64,000 nt of DNA from Duganella sp. BJB480 (lineage in GTDB: Bacteria > Pseudomonadota > Gammaproteobacteria > Burkholderiales > Burkholderiaceae_D). Numbering within the stretch: position 1 is the stretch's first letter; the number at the start of each line of letters is the position of its first letter. The notes under the pieces were generated by a model. That model searched no databases. It was not told where the DNA came from and saw nothing but the letters and a program-made list of their open reading frames with translations. This document shows positions 48,265-57,529 of this stretch, piece by piece. The stretch is from the NCBI GenBank assembly GCA_003416985.1, contig QVIN01000003.1, positions 310,001 through 374,000 of the forward strand, written 5' to 3'. Position numbers and translations under genes: made by a program.

Positions 48265-48310
48265 GAAAAAAAAACACCCCCTGCCGGCTGCTGCTGACAG
48301 GGGGTGTTTT
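48265..48310 (-). terminator. Terminator/attenuator between TonB receptor and halogenase 2
   Basis: AAAACACCCCCTG (48271-48283) and CAGGGGGTGTTTT (48298-48310) form a 13-bp stem. On the minus strand it is followed by a run of nine T. It lies 14 bp past the receptor stop and before the halogenase, so it lowers expression of the latter. Confidence 0.9.
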
Positions 48311-48323
48311 GGACCGGTCCGAA

Positions 48324-51044
48324 TTACATCTTGTAGTTCAGGCCCAGCAGCATGGTGCGGCCGTACTTGGTGTACTCGCCCGGCACTTTCAGGGTGCCGT
48401 TGCTCAGGGTGGTCTGGTAGGCGGCGTCGTTCGCGTTGATCACCTGGAACAGCAGCGACAGGCCTTTGTACTGACCTTCCTTGAACTCGTAGCCGACCTG
48501 GAAGTCCACTTGCGCGGCGCCCTTGATGTCGGTGAAGGTGCGGTCGGCGCCGAAGCCGGTCACTTCGCCACGGAAGTTGGAGCGCTCGCTGCGGGTTACG
48601 CGTGCCGAGTAGCCCGACTTCTCGTAGAAGAACTGAACGTTCGACACGGTGCGCGACAGGCCAGGCAGTGCGCCGGTGGTGCCGGGACCGTCCGGAGCGA
48701 TCTCACTCTTGGTGCGGGAGATCGAACCGGTGGCGCCGAAGCCGTCCAGGCCGGTCCACAGGACCTTGCCGTCGATGGAGCCCGACAGTTCCACGCCCTT
48801 GATCGAGCCGCCCGTGCCGTTGGCCGGCTGCTTCAGCGTGCCGATGTTCGATTTCGGCGTCACGCCATCGTTAGGATAGCTGGTGTAGTCGAACGGTACG
48901 ATCTGGTCGTAGATGTAGGTGCTGAGCTTCTTGTAGAAGGTCGCCGCGCTGAAGTAGGTGCTCTTGTCGAAGTACTTCTCGTACGTCAGGTCGATCGCGT
49001 TGGCGCGCCACGGCTTCAGCTTGGGATTGCCGCCGTCGCCGGTCCACGTCAGCTTGGTGGTGTCCACCGACGCGCTCGACGACGCGCGCAGCTGGTCCAG
49101 TCGCGGACGGGCCATCGTCTTGCCCAGGCCGAAGCGCACGTGCTGCTCGCTGCCCAGGTCGAAGTTCAGGTTCAGGCTAGGCAGGAAGTCGTTGTACGAC
49201 GTGCCCTCGTCCACCGACTTCGGCTTGTTCAGGCCGTTGGTGTCGACGTTGAACGCGTTCGAGCTCTGGTTGGTGTGGATCATCTGCACACCGAAGTTGC
49301 CCTTCACCGGCACGCCCCAGGTGTCGTCGATGCCGACCTTGGCGTAGGCGGTCGAGACCTTCTCGCTGACCAGCCAGTCCTTGTTGTAGATGTCCTGGTG
49401 GATTTTAGGCGTCAGCGTGTACAGGCTGTTCACGGCGCCCATGATGTCGTAGGACATGATGCCAGGGATGCCGGCGAAACCCAGCGAGGTCGGATCCTGG
49501 ATCAGGTTCGATGGCACGCCGATCGGCGCGCGGCCGTTCTTCAGGTTGACCAGCATCTCCGCCGATTGACGGGTCTTGTCGCGCTTGGTGAAGTTGATGC
49601 CCACGTCCAGGTTGCTGAACATGCCGTCCAAGCTGCGCTTGGCCGAGAAACGGGCCGATTTCAGCTTGTCGGTCACTTGCGGATACTTGACGTAGCCGTC
49701 CTGGCCCCAGCCGCCCGAATCGCTCAGCTTGACGATGGACGGATCGGCATAGTTCAGGCCGGTGGTCACTTGCGGCAGGCCGGTGTTGTTGTCGCGGACG
49801 ATCTTGGCGGTGTCGGTGTTGGCGGCGCCGGCGTAGGTTTCCAGGATCATGTCCTGGCGGTCGGCCTTCGAGTAGCTGAAGTCGGCGATGCCGGTCCAGT
49901 CTTCGTTCATGCGCAGCTTGTTGTTCCAGCCGATGGCGAACAGCTTGTCGCGGTTGGTGTTGAGGTCATTGCGCAGCACGGGCTTGATGCCGCCCACGGT
50001 CGCGCTCTGCAGCACCTGGGTGCCGTTGTAGCTGCCGAACACCGGGTTGGTGTAGGTCAGGTCTTTCATCCAGTTGCCGGTGCCGAACTGCATGCCACGG
50101 ATGGTGGTGTCGGAATCGAATTTCGAGTAGTAGGTGTCGACCATCGACTGGAAGTCGCGGTTCGGTTTCCACTGCACGACCGCCATCAGGCCGTCGCGGG
50201 TCTGCTTGGTCGAGCCGGCGTCGATCTCGTTGCCGGAGTTGGCCAGGCCGGTGGTGCTGCCGGTCTTGGGATCGAAACCGTAGCCCCAGCTGCTCCACTT
50301 CTGGTACTGGCCCGGGGAATCCAGGCGGGCGTAGCCCAGCGCCACACCCAGGGTGCGGTTGTTGAACTGGTCGATGTAGATGCCGCTCAGGCGGTAGCCC
50401 TTGTCCTTGTAGCCGGCGTTCTGCTTGCCGATCGAGTTCTTCTCGCCGCGCACGTTGATCGCCATGGTGCGGCCCGGGAATTCCAGCGGACGCACGGTCT
50501 GCAGGTCGACCGTGCCCGACAGGCCCTGGCCGACCAGCGATGCGTCGGGCGTCTTGTAGACCACGGCGCCGTTGATCAGTTCCGATGGATACTGGTCGTA
50601 TTCGACGCTGCGGTTGTCGCCGGTGGACGCCTGTTCACGACCGTTGAGGGTGGTGGTCGAGAAGTCTGGCGCCAGGCCGCGGATGCTCAGCACCTGGGCG
50701 CGGCCGGCCACGCGTTGCGCGGCCACACCTGGCAGGCGCGACAGCGATTCGGCGATCGACACGTCCGGCAGCTTGCCGATGTCTTCAGCGGAGATCGCTT
50801 CAACGATGGATTCGGAATTCTTTTTGACGGAGATCGCGTCTTCGATACCGCGGCGGATACCGGACACTTTCACCGTTTGGATTACAGGCGCGTCGGCGGC
50901 CTGGCCGGCGGTCGCGTCTTGCGCGTAGGCGGAACCGGAAATGGCGGACAGCAGCATTGCACAGCCGGCTGCTACCGGGCTCAACTTAAATGCAACACTG
51001 GTCGGAGCCGAGCTGGCGCCGCGCTGGTTGGCGGATTTGATCAT
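48324..51044 (-). CDS. TonB-dependent receptor for alpha-glucans
   Basis: 906 residues from ATG 51044 (GGGGA six bases upstream). A signal peptide ends about residue 42 (GSAYAQ). The plug starts DIGKLPDVSIAESLSRLPGV, with LSIRGLAPDFSTTTLNGREQ, and the barrel ends in an aromatic YGRTMLLGLNYKM. A TonB-box-like segment (IQTVKVSG) precedes the plug. It resembles the maltodextrin receptors of Caulobacter and Xanthomonas and should import large maltodextrins across the outer membrane. Three operator-like sites lie in its upstream region. Substrate is inferred from the flanking amylases. Confidence 0.93.
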   Translation of the reverse strand: MIKSANQRGASSAPTSVAFKLSPVAAGCAMLLSAISGSAYAQDATAGQAADAPVIQTVKVSGIRRGIEDAISVKKNSESIVEAISAEDIGKLPDVSIAESLSRLPGVAAQRVAGRAQVLSIRGLAPDFSTTTLNGREQASTGDNRSVEYDQYPSELINGAVVYKTPDASLVGQGLSGTVDLQTVRPLEFPGRTMAINVRGEKNSIGKQNAGYKDKGYRLSGIYIDQFNNRTLGVALGYARLDSPGQYQKWSSWGYGFDPKTGSTTGLANSGNEIDAGSTKQTRDGLMAVVQWKPNRDFQSMVDTYYSKFDSDTTIRGMQFGTGNWMKDLTYTNPVFGSYNGTQVLQSATVGGIKPVLRNDLNTNRDKLFAIGWNNKLRMNEDWTGIADFSYSKADRQDMILETYAGAANTDTAKIVRDNNTGLPQVTTGLNYADPSIVKLSDSGGWGQDGYVKYPQVTDKLKSARFSAKRSLDGMFSNLDVGINFTKRDKTRQSAEMLVNLKNGRAPIGVPSNLIQDPTSLGFAGIPGIMSYDIMGAVNSLYTLTPKIHQDIYNKDWLVSEKVSTAYAKVGIDDTWGVPVKGNFGVQMIHTNQSSNAFNVDTNGLNKPKSVDEGTSYNDFLPSLNLNFDLGSEQHVRFGLGKTMARPRLDQLRASSSASVDTTKLTWTGDGGNPKLKPWRANAIDLTYEKYFDKSTYFSAATFYKKLSTYIYDQIVPFDYTSYPNDGVTPKSNIGTLKQPANGTGGSIKGVELSGSIDGKVLWTGLDGFGATGSISRTKSEIAPDGPGTTGALPGLSRTVSNVQFFYEKSGYSARVTRSERSNFRGEVTGFGADRTFTDIKGAAQVDFQVGYEFKEGQYKGLSLLFQVINANDAAYQTTLSNGTLKVPGEYTKYGRTMLLGLNYKM

Positions 51045-51260
51045 CAAATGTCCCCTCACTCATCTAAAAATATACCCGCGACACTACAGCCTGCTCTCGC
51101 ACCATCGACTACACGGGTTCCAAGGATTGCAAACGTTCTAAAAGACGTTCTATGAAGAATTTTGTACTAAAACTAGATTCTGTGTCAATCAGACTTCAGC
51201 CGCGCTACGCCCACAGAGGGGCGCTAGCCCTTGGTCGCCCCGTGAAATCGCCGTGCGCGT

Positions 51261-51275
51261 TGTATTTCGGCTACA
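51261..51275. promoter_or_regulatory. TGTATTTCGGCTACA operator-like site
   Basis: TGTA-N7-TACA, a degenerate member of the palindrome family, 33 bp from the next copy. Confidence 0.5.
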
Positions 51276-51293
51276 GAAACCACCCTGCAACGA

Positions 51294-51308
51294 TGTAGTG
51301 GAACTACA
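51294..51308. promoter_or_regulatory. TGTAGTGGAACTACA operator-like site (perfect)
   Basis: A perfect 6-bp inverted repeat around GGA. It is the best copy of the motif in the window. Confidence 0.75.
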
Positions 51309-51486
51309 TATTTGACCTCAATACCACTTCAGTACGTAGCATTTCCAACGTCGTCGCCGCATCGAAGTTGCCGTACGGATAACTTTAAGACGAACTCAAC
51401 CAGGAAATGTATTAAAACTAGAATCCGGCATTTGATGCCCTCCCGCTTTCATAGTATTCTCGGGCGGAACTGCACAGAAAAACAGC

Positions 51487-51501
51487 TGTAGTCCGACTAC
51501 C
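51487..51501. promoter_or_regulatory. TGTAGTCCGACTACC operator-like site before GH13
   Basis: Perfect GTAGT/ACTAC arms. It lies 14 bp before the ATG at 51515 and abuts the GGAGA ribosome site, so it must act as a block. Confidence 0.7.
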
Positions 51502-51514
51502 TGATGGAGACACC

Positions 51515-53365
51515 ATGAGCAAAATCCTCGCCGCCGCGCTGCTGTCCGCGCTGCCGTTCATCGCCCACGCCGACAACTACCGCATCGAGCACATGGACCC
51601 GCCGCTGTGGTGGACCGGCATGCACAACGGCGCGCTGCAACTGATGGTGCACGGGCCACGGATCGCCGACCTGGAGCCGGCGCTGGCCTACCCCGGCGTA
51701 CGCATCGCCTCGGTGGAGCGGGTCGCCAACCGCAACTACCTGTTCGTCAACCTGGAGATCGCTCCCACTGCCGCGCCGGGGCGGATGGACCTGGTGTTCA
51801 AGCGCGACGGCCAGGCCGTGCACTACAACTACCAGCTGCTGGCGCGCGCCGCCGGCTCGGCCCAGCGCACCGGCTTCAACAGCAGCGACGCCATCTACCA
51901 GGTGATGCCGGACCGCTTCGCCAACGGCGCCCCCGCCAACGACAACGCGCCCGGCATGACGGAGCGCGCCAACCGCGCCGACGCCTCCGGCCGCCACGGC
52001 GGCGACCTGCGCGGCATGGCCGAACATCTGGACTACATCGCCGGCATGGGCTTCACCACCGTCTGGCCGACGCCGCTGCTGGAATCGAACTCGCCGGCCT
52101 ACTCCTACCACGGCTACGCCACCACCGACCATTACCGCATCGACCCGCGCTACGGCAGCAACGAGGAGTACCGCGCCTTTGTCGCGCAGGCGCGCGCCAA
52201 AGGCCTGGGCGTGATCCAGGACGTGGTCCTCAACCACATCGGCGACAAGCACTGGTGGATGCAGGACATGCCGATGGCGGACTGGCTGACCTACCAGGGC
52301 AAATTCGTGCCGACCGAGCACCATCGGGTGGCGCTGCAGGATCCCTACGCGTCGGAAGAGGACAAGCGCAACTTCACCGAGGGCTGGTTTGTCGAGAGCA
52401 TGCCGGACCTGAACCAGGCCAACCCGCATGTGGCGACCTATCTGATCCAGAACGATATCTGGTGGATCGAGTACGCGGGCTTGTCCGGCCTGCGGGTCGA
52501 TACCTACGGCTATTCCAACACCGCGTTCCTGAGCCGCTGGTCCGGCAGCGTGATGGCCGAGTACCCGAAGCTGAACCTGGTGGGCGAGGAATGGAGCCCG
52601 CTGATCCCTGTCGTCGCGCACTGGCAGGAGGGCAAGCGGAACTTCAACGGCTACGAATCGCACATGCCGAGCATGATGGACTTCCCGCTGACCGATGCCA
52701 TGCGCCGCGCGCTGGCCGCGCCGGAAGGTGCGGAGCACGGGCTGACCAATCTGTACGAGACACTGTCGCAGGATTATCTGTATCCGAACGCCGGCAACCT
52801 GGTGCTATTCGAAGGGAACCACGACATGTCGCGCATCTACAGCGAGCTCAATGCGGATGACGGTTTGTTCCGCATGGCGATGGCCTTCATCGCGACGGCG
52901 CCGCGCATCCCGCAGTTCTACGCCGGCACGGAGATCCAGATGACCAGCACCACCAAGGGCCGCGACGATGCGTCGTACCGGCGCGACTTCCCCGGCGGCT
53001 GGCGCGGCGACGCGGTCAACGCCTTCACCGGCGCGGGCCTGAGCGCGCAGCAGGCGGCCGCGCAGGCCTATGTGAAGAAGCTGTTCAACTGGCGCAAGGG
53101 CGCGTCCGTGATCCATCACGGGAAGATGATGCACTACGGGCCGGAGCAGAATACCTACGTCTACTTCCGCTACGACGGCGCCAAAAAAGTCATGGTAGCC
53201 TTGAACAAGAACGCCACCGACATCGTGCTGAAAACCGCGCGCTTCCATGAGATGTTGAACGGCGTGCGCGCCGGCGTCGACGTCATCAGCGGCAAGCGCA
53301 TTGCGCTCGATGGCGAAGTGACGCTGCCCGCGCGTTCGGCGCTGATACTGGAGATCGAACAATGA
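51515..53365 (+). CDS. Neopullulanase/cyclomaltodextrinase-like GH13, exported
   Basis: 616 residues, signal peptide to about residue 19 (FIAHA). An N-terminal Ig-like domain (IEHMDPPLWWTGMHNGALQL) of the SusA/cyclomaltodextrinase type precedes the barrel. The barrel has AIYQVMPDRFANG, VIQDVVLNHIGDKH, the nucleophile in GLRVDTYGYS, the acid in NLVGEEWSPL and FEGNHDMSRIY. It hydrolyses cyclodextrins, pullulan and maltodextrins in the periplasm. The stop overlaps the six-hairpin glycosidase start (ATGA), so both are translated together. Confidence 0.93.
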   Translation: MSKILAAALLSALPFIAHADNYRIEHMDPPLWWTGMHNGALQLMVHGPRIADLEPALAYPGVRIASVERVANRNYLFVNLEIAPTAAPGRMDLVFKRDGQAVHYNYQLLARAAGSAQRTGFNSSDAIYQVMPDRFANGAPANDNAPGMTERANRADASGRHGGDLRGMAEHLDYIAGMGFTTVWPTPLLESNSPAYSYHGYATTDHYRIDPRYGSNEEYRAFVAQARAKGLGVIQDVVLNHIGDKHWWMQDMPMADWLTYQGKFVPTEHHRVALQDPYASEEDKRNFTEGWFVESMPDLNQANPHVATYLIQNDIWWIEYAGLSGLRVDTYGYSNTAFLSRWSGSVMAEYPKLNLVGEEWSPLIPVVAHWQEGKRNFNGYESHMPSMMDFPLTDAMRRALAAPEGAEHGLTNLYETLSQDYLYPNAGNLVLFEGNHDMSRIYSELNADDGLFRMAMAFIATAPRIPQFYAGTEIQMTSTTKGRDDASYRRDFPGGWRGDAVNAFTGAGLSAQQAAAQAYVKKLFNWRKGASVIHHGKMMHYGPEQNTYVYFRYDGAKKVMVALNKNATDIVLKTARFHEMLNGVRAGVDVISGKRIALDGEVTLPARSALILEIEQ

Positions 53366-55914
53366 AGCTGTCCCGTCGCCGCCTTGGCGCCTTGTCCCTT
53401 GCCCTGCCAGCGCTGACGGCCAGCGCCGCCACCACGCTGAGCACCAGCTATCCCACCTGGGACGGCAAGCAGGAGACCGTACGCTATGCCACGCCGGACG
53501 CCGGCGCCCCGCTGCGCAGCTACACGCAATCGACCACGATGCGCGTGCGCGACGGCGGCAAGCAGGAGATCGGCTACGCGGAGGCGGAGGGACTGCCGTC
53601 CGTCCGCAGCGGCAACCTGGCCTTCGATGCCTTGTTCGCGCTGGCCGGCGCGGAGATGAAGCAGGACTCGGTCGGCGAGATCCGCGACGGCAGCTACAAC
53701 GGCGGCAAGGCCATCGCCTGCGATTGCTTCGAGACGGGCGAATTGTGGCACTACGTGTGGACGCGCGACCTGTCCTATGCGGCCTCGCTGGGACTGGGCA
53801 TGCTGGACCCGCGCCGCGTGCGCAACTCGCTGGAATTCAAGCTGTCCGGCTATCGCGACGGCGTGCGGCCGGGCGCGCACGTCGCCGGCAGCGCCGACGG
53901 TTTGCAGATCATCCAGGACACCGGCAGCGGCGGCAGCTGGCCGGTCAGCACGGACCGCGTCAGCTGGGCCTTCGGCGCGGAGGAAGCCTTGAAGGCGCTG
54001 GCGCCGGAAGAGCGCAAGGCCTTCGCGGCGACCGCGCTGCGTGCGCTGTCCAACACGCTGGAGAACGACCGGCTGGCCGCCTACGATCCGGCGGATGGCT
54101 TGTACAACGGCGAGGAATCCTTCCTCGACTGGCGCGAGCAAAGCTACGCAAACTGGATCGCGGGCGACCTGGCCTGCATGGCAACATCGAAGGCGCTGTC
54201 CACCAACGTCGGCCATTACAAGGCGCTGACGCTGGCGGCGCGGCTGGCCCGGGAACAAGGCGACGCTGCGCTGGCGGACAAGTATGCGGCGTGGGCTGCG
54301 GATCTGAAGCGCGCCATCAACCAGCGCCTGTGGCAGGCCGACGCCGGCATGTACAGCAGCCTGACGGCCGGCCACTTCGACGGCGCGCCGATGTACAAGT
54401 ACGACTGGCTTGGGCAATCGCTGGCGATCATCACCGGCATCGCCGACCGCAAGCAGGCCGAGAGCATCCTGGCGCATTATCCGCATGGTCCGCTCGGCGC
54501 GCCGGTGATCTATCCGCAGCAGCCGGGCGTGGCGATCTATCACAACCGCGCGATGTGGCCGTTCGTGACGGCCTTCGGCCTGAAGGCGGCGGCGATGAGC
54601 GGCAATGTCGCCGTCGCCGACGCGGCCTACGATACGCTGATGCGCGGCGCGGCGCTCAATCTGTCGAACATGGAGAACCTGGAGTGGTTGTCGGGCCAGC
54701 CGATGCTGAAGGACCGCCAGGGACAGCGTGACCTGAGCGGGCCGGTGGTCGACTCGCGGCGGCAGCTGTGGTCCGTCGGCGCCTACCTGGGCATGGTGGT
54801 GGGCGGTGTGTTCGGCGTGCAGACGACGGACGACGGCATCGCGCTGCGTCCGTTCGTGACGGCCAGGCTGCGGCGCGAGGCGTTCGCGGGCAGCGATACG
54901 GTCACGCTGAACAATCTGGCGCTGCGCGGCAAGCGCGTGCAGGTGCGGCTGTCGCTGCCGCCCGCCGCGCGCGGCGATGGTTATTACGAAGTCGATGCCG
55001 TCACGCTGAACGGCAAGCCGGCGGCGGCTTCGCTGGCCTGGTCGGCACTGGACGCGGACAATGTCATCGAGATCCGGCTCGGCAAATTGGTGGCGGGCCA
55101 GCAGGTCAAGCGCAGCCTGGGCGCGCAGCCGCTGGCGGTCGATCCTGCCGTGTACGCGCCGCCCGAGCCGCGCATCGTCAAGCTCGAGCGCGGCACCTAC
55201 GATTTTCCGACGCTGCATCTTGAGGGCGCCGGAAAGGGTGTGGTCTACAACATCTACCGCAACGGCAAGCTGGCCACGCAGCGCGTGACCGCCAGGACCT
55301 GGGCCGACCGCCGCGCCACGCTGCCGGGCCATGGCGAGAGCGACAATCTGTGCTACTCGGTGGAGGCGATGTATGCCGGCTCGGGCAACCGCAGCCATCA
55401 CACCGCGCCGGTCTGCCTGAACAACGGCGTGGAGATCGCCGCCGGCGACCGGCGCGTGCTATCGAGCGTGGCAGAAGCCGATGGCCGAATCGCCGGTTGG
55501 GGCGCGCCGGGCGATACCTTCGCGGTGCAGGACATCAAGGTCGAACGCGACGGCGCCTACGCGCTGCAGCTCAAGTACCGCAACACCGCGCACCAGGTCA
55601 ACCTGGGCATCAGCGGCGGCGTGAAGTGGATGACGCTCAAGGATGGCAACGGCGCCGTCGTGGCGCAAGGCGTGGTGGCGCTGCCGCATTCGCCGGCCAG
55701 CGCCGGGCCATCGTGGTCGACGCCAGTGAAGGCCGCGCTCAAGGCGGGCAGCTACCGCATGGAGCTCGGCGATTTCTACAACATGAGCTACCTGCAAAGT
55801 AACGCCAGCTATGGCGACGCGGGCGGCGTCAAGGGACCGTCGAACCGCTTCGACATCCATGGCGTCCGCATCATGCCGCTGCCGCGCGCCCCGGGCGCGG
55901 CGGGTGGCGGCTAA
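53362..55914 (+). CDS. Six-hairpin glycosidase-like protein with C-terminal binding domain
   Basis: 850 residues. The N-terminus has SRRRLGALSLALPALTASAA, a signal with an RR motif that could use Tat. Residues ~60-500 look like an (alpha/alpha)6 toroid: GELWHYVWTRDLSYAASLGL, the repeat acidic segments NWIAGDLACMATSK and MYKYDWLGQS, and YHNRAMWPFVTAF. Regions ~500-850 are beta-rich and end in a carbohydrate-binding-like domain (from about 690). It resembles GH15/GH63-type clans but not closely enough for me to assign a GH family. Debranching or glucoamylase-type action on maltodextrins fits the operon. Confidence 0.85.
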   Translation: MKLSRRRLGALSLALPALTASAATTLSTSYPTWDGKQETVRYATPDAGAPLRSYTQSTTMRVRDGGKQEIGYAEAEGLPSVRSGNLAFDALFALAGAEMKQDSVGEIRDGSYNGGKAIACDCFETGELWHYVWTRDLSYAASLGLGMLDPRRVRNSLEFKLSGYRDGVRPGAHVAGSADGLQIIQDTGSGGSWPVSTDRVSWAFGAEEALKALAPEERKAFAATALRALSNTLENDRLAAYDPADGLYNGEESFLDWREQSYANWIAGDLACMATSKALSTNVGHYKALTLAARLAREQGDAALADKYAAWAADLKRAINQRLWQADAGMYSSLTAGHFDGAPMYKYDWLGQSLAIITGIADRKQAESILAHYPHGPLGAPVIYPQQPGVAIYHNRAMWPFVTAFGLKAAAMSGNVAVADAAYDTLMRGAALNLSNMENLEWLSGQPMLKDRQGQRDLSGPVVDSRRQLWSVGAYLGMVVGGVFGVQTTDDGIALRPFVTARLRREAFAGSDTVTLNNLALRGKRVQVRLSLPPAARGDGYYEVDAVTLNGKPAAASLAWSALDADNVIEIRLGKLVAGQQVKRSLGAQPLAVDPAVYAPPEPRIVKLERGTYDFPTLHLEGAGKGVVYNIYRNGKLATQRVTARTWADRRATLPGHGESDNLCYSVEAMYAGSGNRSHHTAPVCLNNGVEIAAGDRRVLSSVAEADGRIAGWGAPGDTFAVQDIKVERDGAYALQLKYRNTAHQVNLGISGGVKWMTLKDGNGAVVAQGVVALPHSPASAGPSWSTPVKAALKAGSYRMELGDFYNMSYLQSNASYGDAGGVKGPSNRFDIHGVRIMPLPRAPGAAGGG

Positions 55915-57416
55915 ACGGCCGTGTCCACCGGCGCCGCCAGCCGGCGGCGGTTCGCCAGCAGCGTCTCCAGCTCGTCCGGCGGCACGGCGGCGCTCAGGCA
56001 GAAGCCGAAGGCCTCGTCGCAGCCCATCGCCGTCAGTTGGGCCAGCTGGTCGCCGGTCTCCACGCCGCCGGCGATCACCTGCATGTTCAGCGTGTGGGCC
56101 ATGGCGATGATGGCGCGCACCATCGCGCCCTCGTCCGCCGCGCGGCCGTCGCCGTGGCGCTCGGCCGGATGCGGTGTCGCGCGGCGCAGGTCGTCGACGA
56201 AGGAGTTGTTGATCTTCACCAGATCGACCGGGAAGCGCCGCAGGTAATTGAGCGACGCATAGCCGGTGCCGAAATCGCTGATCGAAATACGCATGCCCAG
56301 CTCCTTGAACTGGCGCAGCACGGCCTCGCAATTCTGGTTCTTGTCGATCAACATGTCCTCGGTGATTTCCAGTTCGATGTAACGCCCCGGCACGCCGGCC
56401 TGCGCCAGGATGTCGGCAAAGACGCCGGCGATGTCCTTCTGGTAGAACTGGCGCTGCGACAGGTGCACCGACACCGTCAGCGGATGGCCCAGCTCCATCC
56501 AGCGCCGCGCCTGGGCGGCGGCGGTGGCCAGCACCCACGCGCCCACCGGCAGGATCAGCGCGCTGTCCTCCAGCACCGGCAGGAAGTCCGGCGGCATCAC
56601 CAGCCCCAGCTCCGGATGGCGCCAGCGCAGCAGCGCCTTGACGCCGGTGATCTTCTGCTCGTTCAAGTTCAGCTTGGGCTGGTAGGTCAGCACGAACTCG
56701 CCGTGCTCCAGCGCGTGGCGCAGCGCGGTCTCCAGCACCACCCGCGAGTAGGCCTTGGCCTGCATGCTGGGCGCGAAGCGCACCCCGGCGCCCTTGCCGC
56801 GCTGCTTGGCCGCGTACATCGCCAGGTCGGCCTTCTCCAGCAGCGCCTCGATGTCGAGGTCGTCGTCGGGATAGACAGCGATGCCGATGCTGGCGGCCAC
56901 CGCCAGCGTCTCGCCGTGCACCAGGAATGGCGCGGCGATCGCCGCGTTGATCTTGTCGGCCACCTGCTGCGCATCCTGGGCGCAGCGCAGCTCGGTCAGC
57001 AGCACGATGAACTCGTCGCCGCCCTGGCGCGCCACGGTGTCGACCTCGCGCACGCACTGGCGCAGGCGCTGCGCGAACTGCACCAGCACCTGGTCGCCGG
57101 CGTCGTGGCCGAGGTTGTCGTTGATGGCTTTGAAATGGTCGATGTCGACAAACAACACCGCCAGCAGGCTGCCGTGCCGGCGCGCGTAGGCGATGCCGTG
57201 TTCCAGCTGCAATTGGCATTGCAGGCGGTTGGGCAGGCCGGTCAGGTTGTCGTGGTGGGCGATGTAGTCCAGCCGCATTTCCGCGTCGCGGTGGGCCTCC
57301 AGCGCCGATTGCAGCTGGGCGTAGCGGGCGCGCATGCCGCGGACCCGCAGTTCGCCGTACCACAGCGCCAGCAGGCTGAATGCAAGGCCGGCCAGTACCG
57401 GCAATAGACTGTTCAT
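55911..57416 (-). CDS. GGDEF-EAL protein with intact GGDEF and degenerate EAL
   Basis: 501 residues. One N-terminal membrane helix (4-22) is followed by a GGDEF domain with DNLTGLPNRL, VDIDHFKAIND and the intact GGDEF loop at 132-136, so diguanylate cyclase activity is likely. The EAL domain has lost catalytic residues: KALLRW at 260-265 for EALLRW, VSVHLSQRQF for the usual NLS Asn, SDFGTGY at 380 for DDFGTGY, INNSF for IDxSF, and AGGVE for AEGVE. The EAL is probably a binding module only. The stop overlaps the glycosidase stop by 4 bp (convergent). Confidence 0.92.
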   Translation of the reverse strand: MNSLLPVLAGLAFSLLALWYGELRVRGMRARYAQLQSALEAHRDAEMRLDYIAHHDNLTGLPNRLQCQLQLEHGIAYARRHGSLLAVLFVDIDHFKAINDNLGHDAGDQVLVQFAQRLRQCVREVDTVARQGGDEFIVLLTELRCAQDAQQVADKINAAIAAPFLVHGETLAVAASIGIAVYPDDDLDIEALLEKADLAMYAAKQRGKGAGVRFAPSMQAKAYSRVVLETALRHALEHGEFVLTYQPKLNLNEQKITGVKALLRWRHPELGLVMPPDFLPVLEDSALILPVGAWVLATAAAQARRWMELGHPLTVSVHLSQRQFYQKDIAGVFADILAQAGVPGRYIELEITEDMLIDKNQNCEAVLRQFKELGMRISISDFGTGYASLNYLRRFPVDLVKINNSFVDDLRRATPHPAERHGDGRAADEGAMVRAIIAMAHTLNMQVIAGGVETGDQLAQLTAMGCDEAFGFCLSAAVPPDELETLLANRRRLAAPVDTAV

Positions 57417-57529
57417 GCTGTCCCTCTCCGTCCGGGGGAAGAGGGAAGCATACTCAATAGATCAGCAGTTCCAAGCTTGTTCGCGCCTGTATTTGAGCGG
57501 TATCAAAAGACGCACCGCAATCAGGCCGC

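Larger units (their letters stand above)
51045..51514. promoter_or_regulatory. 470-bp divergent regulatory region, TonB receptor / GH13
   Basis: No gene is seen here. The stretch is more AT-rich than its surroundings and holds three copies of the TGTAGT-type palindrome (51261, 51294, 51487). The first two centres are 33 bp apart, about three helical turns, which suits cooperative binding. Promoters for both directions must lie here but I cannot fix their hexamers with confidence. Confidence 0.7.

Noticed and set aside
48135..51155. A 1006-codon plus-strand open frame opposite the TonB receptor
   Set aside because: Antisense shadow, Val/Gly/Ala/Arg-rich and unrelated to any family I know; the receptor frame has signal, plug and barrel end.
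53170..55401. A 743-codon minus-strand open frame opposite the six-hairpin glycosidase
   Set aside because: Antisense shadow without recognisable domains; the plus-strand frame starts in an ATGA overlap with its operon partner.
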